A stretch of 9,771 bases of DNA from Bacillota bacterium (GCA_021821235.1 JAKACS010000071.1:1-9771), one strand, 5' to 3'; positions 1 through 6,893 are shown, counted from the first letter of the stretch. Notes: generated by a model from the letters alone, not told the origin. Translations and numbers: made by a program.

Positions 1-55
1 GTTCTTGGATTTATGGTCATCAAACCGAACCTATGGTAAATTTTCATAAAGATAT

Positions 56-94
56 AACAACAGCTGGAGGCCATTTCCAAGCTGTTGTTTTTTT
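56..94 (+). terminator. Rho-independent terminator of an upstream gene
   Basis: A 10-bp perfect stem (AACAACAGCT at 56-65 with AGCTGTTGTT at 80-89) can be extended by GG/CC past a bulge, and is followed by a T run at 88-94. The T tail on the plus strand means it ends a plus-strand unit lying left of the window. The last bases of that unit must fall in positions 1-49, but stops occur in two frames (37-39 and 47-49), so I cannot tell which frame is the gene. Confidence 0.8.
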
Positions 95-106
95 CAGTTT
101 TAAAAT

Positions 107-136
107 TTGTTAGTAACCCGAAGGAAAAATTATAAT
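107..136 (+). promoter_or_regulatory. Predicted sigma-A promoter of the ABC exporter operon
   Basis: TTGTTA at 107-112 (four of six match TTGACA), an 18-bp spacer, and a perfect TATAAT at 131-136. Transcription would start near 143, giving a leader of about 40 nt before the ATG at 182. It lies just after the terminator of the preceding unit, so the exporter genes are probably transcribed independently. I see no obvious operator or attenuator in this short leader. Confidence 0.55.
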
Positions 137-181
137 GAAAGGAACAGATCCATCGAGTAATTTGATAAAGGCGGGCACCCT

Positions 182-1909
182 ATGCAATTTTTAAATAAAT
201 ACGCAAAAAAATATTGGAAGCTGTTTAGCATTGCGATTTTATTTTTAACCTTTGAAGCGGTATCGGATCTGCTGCAGCCAACGATTATGTCTAAAATTAT
301 CGATGTCGGTGTGGCGGAAAAAAATCTCCCGTATGTTTGGAAAATGGGCGGTTTGATGCTCTTGATTACGGTTATCGGGGCATTATCTGCTTCCGTGCGC
401 AGTATTCTTGCAAGCAAAGTTTCGCAAAACGTGGGGGCAGAATTGCGTTCCGATTTGTTTCGGAAAATCCAGTCGCTCTCGTTTAAAAATATTGATCGAT
501 TTGATCGTGCATCGCTCGTTACACGGCTGACAAATGATGTCACCCAGGTGCAGGTGTTTGTCAACGGCACGATGCGGATTTTTGTTAAAGCACCGCTCTT
601 GGCGATTGGCGGTTTAATTATGGCAATCCGCTTAAACATTCGCCTCTCGGTTGTGTTGGCCGTCGTCGTTCCCGCTATTGCACTTTTAATTGCAGCCAAT
701 ATGAAGCTTGGCTTTCCGCTTTTTCAAAAAGTGCAAAAAGCGCTTGACCGTGTTAACAGCGTCATGCGCGAATATTTGTCGGGTGTTCGTGTCATCAAAG
801 CGTTCAATCGGTTTGACTATGAAACAAACAAATTCAATCTTGCCAACCTTGAGTTTCAAGACCAGTCGATAAAAGCAATCCGCTTAATGTCAGTTTTTAG
901 CCCAGCCATCATGCTGACGGTCAATCTCGGGATTGTCGCTGTGCTGTGGCTGGGCGGATATGGGGTTGAAAAAGGACAAATGCAAGTGGGTCATATTATT
1001 GCCTTTATCAACTATATGACACAAATCCTCTTTTCCTTGATGATGATTTCGATGGTTTTCAACATGTTCGTCCGGGCAAGGGCTTCGACGAGCAGGATCG
1101 CTGAAATTTTCGCATTGGATGAACCGCAAACACGGACGGTTGAAAGCAAAGTGAACACGGGTGAAAAAGGAAGAATTGATTTTGAAAATGTCCGCTTTTC
1201 CTATGAAGGGATGACCGGCACGCCTGTATTGAAAAAAATCAATTTGACCTGCCTCCCGGGGGAAACAGTGGGGATCATTGGCTCAACCGGCTCTGGAAAA
1301 AGTACGCTTGTCAACTTGATTCCGCGGTTTTACGATGTCAGTACTGGAACTATCAAAGTCGATGGAGAAGACATTACAAAAATCAATCCGCACAAGCTAA
1401 GAGAAAAAATTGCGATTGTACCACAGAAAAATATTCTCTTCACCGGCAGTGTTGCTGACAATATCCGCTGGGGAAAAGAAGCGGCCTCGTTTGAAGAAAT
1501 TCGGCAGGCTGCTGAAATGGCCTGTGCGGCTGAATTTATCGAAGCCGCACCTGAAGGATATGAAACGAAAATCGGTCAGGGCGGTGTGAATTTTTCTGGC
1601 GGGCAAAAGCAGCGGATTTCCATTGCCAGGGCGCTTGTAAGAAAACCGGAAATTTTAATCTTGGATGACAGTACAAGTGCAGTCGATGCGGCTACGGAAG
1701 CAAAAATAAAGGAATCGCTGAAAATGTACGCGAGAAACCTTACGTTTTTGCTGATTGCCCAGCGGATAACCTCGGTTATGGATGCGGATAAAATCGTCGT
1801 TATGGATCACGGAGAAATAGCCGGGATTGGCAAGCATGAGGACTTGTTAAAGAGCTGTCCGGTCTATCAGGAAATTTTCCAATCGCAAATGGGCAAGGAG
1901 GTGGGCTAA
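182..1909 (+). CDS. Heterodimeric ABC exporter, subunit with degenerate ATP site (YfiB-like)
   Basis: Membrane ABC exporter half-transporter of 575 aa with an N-terminal six-helix transmembrane domain (about residues 10-300) and a C-terminal nucleotide-binding domain. Seen in the NBD: Walker A GSTGSGKST (367-375), Q-loop Gln415, signature FSGGQKQR (471-478), Walker B ILILDD (491-496), D-loop SAVD (499-502). Two catalytic residues are altered: the Walker B Glu is Asp496 and the H-loop His is Gln527 (IAQR). This is the known pattern of the non-catalytic partner in heterodimeric exporters such as TM287/288 and BmrCD. Length fits B. subtilis YfiB better than YheI, but I assign that from memory only. 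The start ATG has a modest upstream purine stretch (AAAGGCGGG, 168-176). The gene ends 5 nt before its partner. The substrate (drug, lipid or peptide) cannot be read from the sequence. Confidence 0.93.
   Translation: MQFLNKYAKKYWKLFSIAILFLTFEAVSDLLQPTIMSKIIDVGVAEKNLPYVWKMGGLMLLITVIGALSASVRSILASKVSQNVGAELRSDLFRKIQSLSFKNIDRFDRASLVTRLTNDVTQVQVFVNGTMRIFVKAPLLAIGGLIMAIRLNIRLSVVLAVVVPAIALLIAANMKLGFPLFQKVQKALDRVNSVMREYLSGVRVIKAFNRFDYETNKFNLANLEFQDQSIKAIRLMSVFSPAIMLTVNLGIVAVLWLGGYGVEKGQMQVGHIIAFINYMTQILFSLMMISMVFNMFVRARASTSRIAEIFALDEPQTRTVESKVNTGEKGRIDFENVRFSYEGMTGTPVLKKINLTCLPGETVGIIGSTGSGKSTLVNLIPRFYDVSTGTIKVDGEDITKINPHKLREKIAIVPQKNILFTGSVADNIRWGKEAASFEEIRQAAEMACAAEFIEAAPEGYETKIGQGGVNFSGGQKQRISIARALVRKPEILILDDSTSAVDAATEAKIKESLKMYARNLTFLLIAQRITSVMDADKIVVMDHGEIAGIGKHEDLLKSCPVYQEIFQSQMGKEVG
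1895..1903 (+). promoter_or_regulatory. Ribosome binding site for the second exporter subunit
   Basis: AAGGAGGTG lies inside the last codons of the first subunit gene, 11 nt before the ATG at 1915. It fixes the start of the second subunit and implies translation of both subunits from one mRNA, which would help keep them in equal amounts. Confidence 0.8.
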
Positions 1910-1914
1910 AAACG

Positions 1915-3789
1915 ATGGCGCAACAATCCCAACAGCTTAAACCCAATTTCCAGCCCGCGCCCGTCATCCCCGGACCGGGGCGGCCGGGCGGAGGAGGGAT
2001 CCGCCACGGGCGGGGTCCTGTAGCTAAACCAAAGAATTTCAAAGGCACACTGAAGCGGCTTTGGTCTTATTTTGGCAAAGAGCGAAACGTACTGCTGTCA
2101 ATCTTTCTCTTTATTGTGGCTGATTCCGTCTTAACGCTTCTGGCTCCTTATTTGATCGGCAAAGCTGTCGATGCGATGGCATTGAAGAGTGGCAAAGTGG
2201 ACTTTCCCTTGCTTGAGACAATTATCGCCGTCCTTCTTGGTGCTTATCTTTTCGATGCGGTCTTAACCTTTTTGCAAGGCTGGTTCATGGCGGGGGTTTC
2301 CCAGCGAATCGTGAAAAGTTTGCGCAGTACGCTTTTTCAAAAGCTGCAAAAATTGCCTGTTGCCTTTTTTGATTCACGAACGCATGGTGAGCTAATGAGC
2401 CGCTTGTCGAATGATATTGACAATGTTAGTAATACGATTTCGCAGTCGACCACCCAACTGATGTCGGGTGTGATTGTGATTATTGGCTCACTGGCAATGA
2501 TGCTGGTGTTGAGTCCGGTTTTAACGATTGCCAGCCTCATCACAGTCCCGCTCGTATTTTTATTAACAAGAACCATCGCGAAAAAAACAAGTGTTTTGTT
2601 TAAAAACCAGCAGGTGGAACTTGGAAAATTAAACGGTCATATTGAGGAGACCATTTCCGGTCTTCAGGTTGTCAAAGCGTTTAATCATGAACAAAAGGCG
2701 ATTGAAGAATTTGAAGCAGTCAATAAACAGCTGCTTGATGTCGGCCTTAAGGCGCAAATTTGGTCTGGCTTTTTAATGCCGATTATGAATGCGATCAACA
2801 ATCTTGGTTTTACCGTTGTGGCCGTAGTCGGCGGGCTTCTTGCGGTAAAAAATAGTATCACGGTTGGCGTGATTGCCAGCTTTTTAACGTATTCAAGGCA
2901 ATTTGTCCGCCCGCTGAATGATCTTGCCAATATTTTCAATGTCCTGCAATCAGGGGTTGCCGGGGCAGAACGGGTTTTTGAAATTCTTGATGAAGAGGAA
3001 GAGCCGGCAGATGCCGAGGATGCAGTTCCATTGGTCGATCCGAAAGGGCATGTACAGTTTGAAAATGTCACGTTTGGTTATCGGGCAGACGTGCCGATTT
3101 TAAAAAACATTCAGTTTGAGGCTCCCGCTGGCAGCAGCACAGCGCTCGTTGGCCCAACGGGTGCGGGAAAGACAACGGTTGTCAATCTGCTGACAAGGTT
3201 CTACGATGTAACAAGCGGCCGGATTTTGCTAGATGGCATGGATATCCGCAACTATACAAGAGACAGCTTGCGCCGCAGTTTCGGTTTTGTGCTGCAGGAT
3301 ACGTATCTTTTTTCCGGCACGATTAAGGAAAATATTCTGTACGGGAATCCGGATGCGACCGATCAGGAAGTGGAGGCGGCAGCCGAGCTGGCCAATGCAG
3401 CCGAGTTTATTCAGCGGCTGCCAAATGGCTATGATACCGTCCTGTCAGAAAACGGCGGCAATCTTAGTCAAGGACAGCTCCAGCTATTGGCAATTGCCCG
3501 GGTCATTTTGGCGAAACCGGCGCTGCTCATTTTGGATGAGGCGACAAGCAGTATTGACACAAGGACGGAATTGCATATTCAAGATGCGTTGTTGTCGGTT
3601 ATGAAAGGGCGCACAAGCTTTATCATTGCCCATCGGTTAAACACGATCCGCGATGCCGACACGATTATGGTGATTGACCATGGAGAATTGGTGGAAAAGG
3701 GGAGCCACGAGGCGCTGATGGCAGCCCGCGGTCGTTATTATCAGATGTATTCCAACCAGTTTAAAAATGTCGAAGGCGCATTTGATTAG
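1915..3789 (+). CDS. Heterodimeric ABC exporter, catalytic subunit (YfiC-like)
   Basis: Partner half-transporter of 624 aa. Residues about 1-40 are a soluble Pro/Gly/Arg-rich extension, about 45-345 a six-helix exporter transmembrane domain, and about 375-615 the NBD. Seen in the NBD: Walker A GPTGAGKTT (413-421), Q-loop Gln461, signature LSQGQ (517-521), Walker B LLILDE (537-542) with the catalytic Glu542, and H-loop His573 (IAHR). Its non-standard signature LSQGQ would face the degenerate Walker motifs of the first subunit, while its own intact Walker A/B and H-loop would pair with the first subunit's FSGGQ. So one composite ATP site should hydrolyse and the other mainly bind ATP. The gene lies 5 nt downstream of the first subunit and ends just before a strong terminator. 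It probably exports hydrophobic compounds, but the substrate is unknown. Confidence 0.93.
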   Translation: MAQQSQQLKPNFQPAPVIPGPGRPGGGGIRHGRGPVAKPKNFKGTLKRLWSYFGKERNVLLSIFLFIVADSVLTLLAPYLIGKAVDAMALKSGKVDFPLLETIIAVLLGAYLFDAVLTFLQGWFMAGVSQRIVKSLRSTLFQKLQKLPVAFFDSRTHGELMSRLSNDIDNVSNTISQSTTQLMSGVIVIIGSLAMMLVLSPVLTIASLITVPLVFLLTRTIAKKTSVLFKNQQVELGKLNGHIEETISGLQVVKAFNHEQKAIEEFEAVNKQLLDVGLKAQIWSGFLMPIMNAINNLGFTVVAVVGGLLAVKNSITVGVIASFLTYSRQFVRPLNDLANIFNVLQSGVAGAERVFEILDEEEEPADAEDAVPLVDPKGHVQFENVTFGYRADVPILKNIQFEAPAGSSTALVGPTGAGKTTVVNLLTRFYDVTSGRILLDGMDIRNYTRDSLRRSFGFVLQDTYLFSGTIKENILYGNPDATDQEVEAAAELANAAEFIQRLPNGYDTVLSENGGNLSQGQLQLLAIARVILAKPALLILDEATSSIDTRTELHIQDALLSVMKGRTSFIIAHRLNTIRDADTIMVIDHGELVEKGSHEALMAARGRYYQMYSNQFKNVEGAFD

Positions 3790-3833
3790 GAAGAGCCTGG
3801 GCTGGATTCAACGAAGGTGATCAAGTACGTAAG

Positions 3834-3865
3834 AAGAACCGGGCAAAAACCGCCCGGTTCTTTTT
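3834..3865 (+). terminator. Rho-independent terminator of the ABC exporter operon
   Basis: Perfect GC-rich stem GAACCGGGC (3836-3844) with GCCCGGTTC (3852-3860), a seven-base loop, flanking A-T pairs, and a T5 tail at 3861-3865. It lies 46 nt after the stop of the second exporter subunit. Confidence 0.92.
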
Positions 3866-3907
3866 AGTTTGGTGGATTAATGGAGTGTAATATCAATTCT
3901 AATATTA

Positions 3908-3942
3908 CAAAAAAAGGCTGCCAGGAGTTTTCCCGGCAGCCT
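3908..3942 (-). terminator. Rho-independent terminator of the ywcB-actP operon
   Basis: On the minus strand, AGGCTGCC (3942-3935) pairs with GGCAGCCT (3922-3915), followed by a run of seven T (A7 on the plus strand). It starts 8 nt beyond the stop codon of the symporter gene. It faces the exporter terminator at 3834-3865, so the two convergent operons are insulated from each other. Confidence 0.92.
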
Positions 3943-3949
3943 CTTAAAC

Positions 3950-5476
3950 TTACAATCCTGTATTGGCTTTGACGAGAATTTCATCAAACTTCTTCACGTC
4001 TGCTTTCTTACTTGACAGCACTGTTCCAAGATAGGCAGCGATAAAGCCGAGCGGAATCGAAATGATTCCCGGGTTTGTCAAGCTGACGAGCGGCTTGCCG
4101 ACAAGGATCGCTTTACCGACTTCCGGTGACCAGACGTTTGGGCTGATGGCAACTAAAACGAGCGCGCTGATTAGCCCGACAAGCATGCCGGTAATCGCCC
4201 CTGCTGTATTAAAGCGTTTCCAAAAAACCGTAAACACAATAACTGGCAAGTTAGCGCTAGCGGCAACAGCAAATGCAAGTGAAACAAGGAAAGCAACGTT
4301 TAATTTTTGCGCAAACAGTGCAAGCAAAATGGAGAGCGCAGAAACGCCAATTGATGCCCAGCGTGCGGCGACAACCTGCTCTTTTTCTGTTGCTTTGCCA
4401 TGGCGGATGATGTGGCTGTAAAAGTCATGGGCAAAGGCCGATGCGGCAGACAGCACGAGCCCGGCAACAACCGCAAGAATGGTTGCAAACGCAACCGCAG
4501 AAATGAACGCGAAAAAGAATTCCCCACCAAGCGCTTCAGCCAGAAGCGGTGCAGCCATGTTGCCAGCTGCATTGGCAGCAACAATTTTATCATAGCCGAC
4601 AAATGCGGCGGCGCCAAAACCTAAAAAGATCGTCATCACATAGAAAATACCGATAATCCAGGTTGCATAAACAACTGATTTCCGGGCGGTGATGGCGTCT
4701 TTTACTGTAAAGAAACGGGTAAGAATATGCGGCAGACCAGCAGTTCCGAGCACGAGCGCCAAATTAAGCGAAATCGTGTCGAGCGGATTGGTAAATTTAT
4801 TGCCCGGGCTTAAAAACTTTTCCCCTAACGGTGTCGCCGTTTTCATCTGATCGAACATCGTCATGACGTTGAAATCGAATTTGGCAAACACCATAATCGA
4901 AATGACGACTGTTCCACCCATTAACAGGAGTGCCTTAATAATCTGCACCCAGCTTGTTGCCATCATTCCGCCAAAAACAACGTAGACGGTCATCAGGACA
5001 CCGACAATTAAAACGGAGTATACATAATCAATGCCGAGCAGCAGTTTGATCAGAGCACCTGCACCGACCAACTGAGCAATCATATAAAAGGTGGAAATAG
5101 TAATGGTATTTAAGGCCGCAACGCCACGAACATTTTTTTCCTTAAATCGCGCTGCAATCATGTCTGCCATTGTGTATTTGCCAAGGTTGCGAAGCGGTTC
5201 GGCTACAATATACAAGACAACCAAATAAGCGACCAGAAAGCCGATGCTGTAAAAGAAGCCATCGAACCCAGAAAGGGCGATCATTCCGGCAATGCCGAGG
5301 AAGGATGCAGCGGACATATAGTCTCCGGCAATCGCCAGTCCATTTTGCCAGCCAGTCAAGCTGCTGCCAGCAGTATAGAAATCGCTTGTTGTTTTTGTTC
5401 GTTTTGAAGCGACGTAGGTTATGACAAGTGTGAGTCCGACAATGATGAGGAACAGTGTAAAGGCTGTTGTGTTCAT
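3950..5476 (-). CDS. actP: Sodium:solute symporter, cation/acetate type (ActP/YwcA)
   Basis: Integral membrane protein of 508 aa of the solute:sodium symporter (SSS) family, with about 13 hydrophobic helices starting at residue 6. Family marks include the early region TAGSSLTGWQNGLAIAGDYM (35-54), with the conserved SAASFLGIAG that follows, and the loop GTAGLPHILTRF (244-255), typical of the ActP/pantothenate branch. Length is close to B. subtilis YwcA and shorter than E. coli ActP (about 549 aa). Likely role: sodium- or proton-coupled uptake of acetate or another short carboxylate. The upstream DUF485 gene ends in TAG directly followed by this ATG, and the ribosome site AAGGGGGGC (5495-5487) supports the start. 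The DUF485 plus symporter pairing matches ywcB-ywcA and yjcH-actP. Acetate as substrate is inferred from the family; propionate, pyruvate or other monocarboxylates are possible. Confidence 0.9.
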   Translation of the reverse strand: MNTTAFTLFLIIVGLTLVITYVASKRTKTTSDFYTAGSSLTGWQNGLAIAGDYMSAASFLGIAGMIALSGFDGFFYSIGFLVAYLVVLYIVAEPLRNLGKYTMADMIAARFKEKNVRGVAALNTITISTFYMIAQLVGAGALIKLLLGIDYVYSVLIVGVLMTVYVVFGGMMATSWVQIIKALLLMGGTVVISIMVFAKFDFNVMTMFDQMKTATPLGEKFLSPGNKFTNPLDTISLNLALVLGTAGLPHILTRFFTVKDAITARKSVVYATWIIGIFYVMTIFLGFGAAAFVGYDKIVAANAAGNMAAPLLAEALGGEFFFAFISAVAFATILAVVAGLVLSAASAFAHDFYSHIIRHGKATEKEQVVAARWASIGVSALSILLALFAQKLNVAFLVSLAFAVAASANLPVIVFTVFWKRFNTAGAITGMLVGLISALVLVAISPNVWSPEVGKAILVGKPLVSLTNPGIISIPLGFIAAYLGTVLSSKKADVKKFDEILVKANTGL

Positions 5477-5833
5477 CTATTCTTGTGCCCCCCTTATTTC
5501 CGCCGCCTGTTTGATTTCTTCAACCGATTGGTCAAATTTTGCTGCCCGTTTTGTATAAATCATACATAATGCCCATGTCATGATAAATTGCGCAAAAGCA
5601 AAAACCCATCCCCAGCTGATCGAACCAAATGCATTGCTTTTAAGTACAGATGTATAAGCAGTTAAAATTGGCAAGGTGAAATAAAAGACTAAGAAGAAAA
5701 TCGACCATGGTACGATAAAATTGCGTTTTTCCCGAAGCAGTTGTTGAAATGAAGTTGATTGAACAATTTCAGTGTAGTCGAGTGCGGAATTATGATTGCC
5801 CCCGTATTGTAAATCTTTTTCATTTACTGCCAT
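5477..5833 (-). CDS. ywcB: DUF485 small membrane protein (YwcB/YjcH-like)
   Basis: Small protein of 118 aa with a hydrophilic N-terminus (1-37), two predicted membrane helices (about 40-60 and 74-94) and a charged C-terminal tail ending KQAAEIRGAQE. It shows the DUF485 pattern: a sequence like FQQLLREKRNFIVPWSIFFL before helix 1, and a Trp-rich start to helix 2. Members of this family are almost always encoded next to an ActP-like symporter and are thought to assist it, but no biochemical role is established. The start ATG has AAAGGGGGT (5849-5841) about 8 nt upstream. Its TAG stop is contiguous with the ATG of the symporter gene, which suggests coupled translation. It is slightly longer than the about 102-aa B. 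subtilis protein, mostly at the N-terminus. Confidence 0.85.
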   Translation of the reverse strand: MAVNEKDLQYGGNHNSALDYTEIVQSTSFQQLLREKRNFIVPWSIFFLVFYFTLPILTAYTSVLKSNAFGSISWGWVFAFAQFIMTWALCMIYTKRAAKFDQSVEEIKQAAEIRGAQE

Positions 5834-5872
5834 TTAAAATACCCCCTTTGTTTGACCGTAAAAAGTAAACAC
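5834..5872 (-). CDS. Possible 12-codon leader ORF before ywcB
   Basis: In the transcribed leader of the ywcB operon there is an excellent Shine-Dalgarno AAAGGAGG (5883-5876) that is not at the right distance for the ywcB ATG. It is followed after 3 nt by GTG, then 11 sense codons (FTFYGQTKGVF) and a TAA that directly abuts the ywcB ATG. The very short spacing weakens the case. The strong ribosome site could instead be a standby site for ywcB, or chance. I see no terminator hairpin in this leader that would make it an attenuator. Confidence 0.2.
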   Translation of the reverse strand: MFTFYGQTKGVF

Positions 5873-5901
5873 TGTCCTCCTTTCGTTTATGATACAAAGT
5901 C

Positions 5902-5930
5902 ATTATACATTTATTAGAATAGTCTGTAAA
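5902..5930 (-). promoter_or_regulatory. Predicted sigma-A promoter of ywcB-actP
   Basis: Reading the minus strand: TTTACA (5930-5925, five of six match TTGACA), a 17-bp spacer, and a perfect TATAAT (5907-5902). The leader to the ywcB ATG would be about 60 nt. I find no convincing catabolite-repression (cre) site overlapping it. Confidence 0.7.
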
Positions 5931-6090
5931 TTATGTTAATCACATTTTATGATGCAAATTTCGACAATTATATGAAGTGAAGCTACTGACTCACGCATTA
6001 ACAAGTTTCGCCTGATGCAACCAATTGGATTTTTATGCGGGATAAAATTGGATGAAGGGTGAAAAATTAGTGATAGGAATGAAAATCATA

Positions 6091-6119
6091 GTGACATGTG
6101 TAAAGACACTTGTTATAAT
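6091..6119 (+). promoter_or_regulatory. Strong predicted sigma-A promoter with extended -10
   Basis: GTGACA (6091-6096, five of six match TTGACA), a 17-bp spacer, and TATAAT (6114-6119) preceded by TGT, giving an extended -10 TGTTATAAT. It is the best promoter in the window and points to the right. The first intact gene in that direction is niaP, whose start is 1.14 kb away, beyond two repeats and a transposase remnant. Confidence 0.7.
6092..6115. promoter_or_regulatory. Inverted repeat overlapping the promoter; candidate operator (NiaR?)
   Basis: Ten-base half-sites TGACATGTGT (6092-6101) and ACACTTGTTA (6106-6115) are separated by AAAG, with eight of ten positions symmetrical. The repeat covers the end of the -35, the whole spacer and the first bases of the -10, so a bound repressor would block RNA polymerase. 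NiaP genes in Bacillales are known members of the regulon of the niacin-responsive repressor NiaR (YrxA). That makes NiaR a natural candidate, but I cannot compare with its motif reliably here. The inverted repeat is seen; the regulator is inferred. Confidence 0.45.
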
Positions 6120-6280
6120 GTAAAAAGATTGCTAGATTATATAGACTCTCGGGATAAAAAGTGAACGTATTGATGACTTGTAAAAAAATCATTGGGAATA
6201 TATCTTAGGGGAGAAAAAATGACCATTGTTTTATGTTCATGTCAAATAAACCTATTTGCTATTTAACAAGCATTGCGTTT
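6120..6280 (+). other. Leader segment with a 15-codon ORF (6219-6266)
   Basis: This stretch follows the strong promoter. It holds a ribosome site TAGGGGAG (6206-6213), five A and an ATG at 6219, opening a frame of 15 codons (MTIVLCSCQINLFAI) that ends at 6266, only 14 nt before the first palindromic repeat. The frame could be a true short leader peptide, or the start of an older gene cut by the insertion that brought in the repeat. I recognise no family in so short a peptide. Confidence 0.3.
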
Positions 6281-6408
6281 GGTTGATTTCCGCTCCAGTT
6301 GCTCGCTTTCCGCGGGGTGGGCGCTGAGCCTCCTCGGCGTGAACGCCTGCGGGGTCTCACCTGTCCCACTGCTCCCGCAGGAGTCTCGCACTTCCGCTCC
6401 AATCAACC
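6281..6408 (+). repeat. Structured palindromic repeat, copy 1
   Basis: GC-rich 128-bp element bounded by GGTTGATT and AATCAACC, with TCCGCTCCA just inside both ends. It can fold into a long interrupted hairpin: GCGGG (6312-6316) with CCCGC (6374-6378), and an apical GGCG-TGAA-CGCC (6336-6347). A second copy lies inverted at 6944-7073. Short runs such as TGAGCCTCCTCG, GCGGGGTCTCACC and CAGGAGTCT recur in both. From memory, repeats with these cores are scattered through many Bacillaceae genomes, and they may be MITE-like or REP-like. The open frames that cross it on both strands are artefacts of its GC-rich palindrome. Confidence 0.8.
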
Positions 6409-6481
6409 ATATGCAGTTTTCAATATATTCTGTGAAAAACAAAAACAATAATTTATAAGAAATGAGTCTAAAAAATCCTGT

Positions 6482-6634
6482 TTAGGCAGTCTTATTCATA
6501 ATCAATTCTTGGAGATTCAAATCTTCTTTTTCAATGCTGAACCAAGCCTCATGGTGCTGACACATCAAGGATTTCGAACAGGGTTTCTCACAAGTATTTT
6601 TCGTACCAGAAGCCAATAGAGAGATCCATTTCTG
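6482..6634 (-). pseudogene. Possible C-terminal remnant of the same transposase
   Basis: An open stretch of 50 codons with no plausible start of its own, following a TGA at 6637-6635 and ending in TAA at 6484-6482. It contains CQHHEAWFSIEKEDLNLQEL. It lies 33 nt downstream of the stop of the better transposase fragment and in another frame, as expected if it were the frameshifted 3' end of the same gene. I do not recognise the family with certainty. After the stop, TTTAG/CTAAA half-sites with a T6 run might be a weak terminator or part of the element's end. Confidence 0.25.
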
Positions 6635-6666
6635 TCAGTTCTTGGATTGATCAAATCCATTTGGCT

Positions 6667-6893
6667 TCAATTTTTAATTACATTGGACAAATGGGAATTT
6701 CTTTGGTAGAAATTTAATGTTACTATACGTTCCAAAGCTTTTTTCGTTCGGATAAAAGGTTCAATTTTATAATGATCCAACAATTCATAAATTGGCTCTG
6801 CATCATGTGCAGCATCTAAAAACATCTTACTAATCATGCCCAAGGTTGTTCGTTGTAAAAATTTCGACAAAAAAGGAAACAAAATTTCGATAG
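6667..6893 (-). pseudogene. Degraded DDE transposase fragment
   Basis: The frame is open from a TGA near 6903 to a TGA at 6669-6667. The central peptide MFLDAAHDAEPIYELLDHYK, followed by IEPFI, resembles the segment around a catalytic Asp in IS4/IS1182-like DDE transposases, which commonly read like F(L)DSAHDA..IY.LL....I.PFIDLN. After PFI the expected DLN is missing and the reading turns into unrelated residues, so there is a deletion or frameshift. A full transposase would need about 400-500 residues, and fewer than 80 remain. It has no valid ATG start and lies between the two inverted palindromic repeats. The family call is from pattern memory and not certain. Confidence 0.5.

Noticed and set aside
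1..49. Possible C-terminal coding sequence of an upstream gene
   Set aside because: Plus-strand frames stop at 37-39 and 47-49, and a third runs through the terminator. Nothing in the short peptides allows a choice, and the minus-strand frame starting at 47 lacks a ribosome site.
135..194. A 19-codon frame (MKGTDPSSNLIKAGTLCNF) upstream of and overlapping the first exporter gene, considered as a BmrB-like attenuation leader peptide
   Set aside because: Its ATG lies inside the predicted -10 TATAAT, so it would not be on the mRNA. There is no terminator/antiterminator pair in the leader.
130..699. Long minus-strand open frame opposite the first exporter gene
   Set aside because: It is antisense to a clear ABC transmembrane domain, has no domain features or ribosome site, and is composed as expected for a shadow frame.
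2685..3071. Minus-strand open frame of 128 codons opposite the second exporter gene
   Set aside because: It is a shadow of the conserved coding frame, Ser/Thr-rich with no recognisable family.
5834..6000. CcpA cre site controlling the acetate symporter operon
   Set aside because: No stretch matches the TGNAANCGNNNNCA-type consensus acceptably near the promoter.
6263..6458. Overlapping open frames on both strands across the first palindromic repeat
   Set aside because: They exist because the GC-rich palindrome lacks stops on both strands, and similar peptides arise from the second copy. There is no ribosome site for either.
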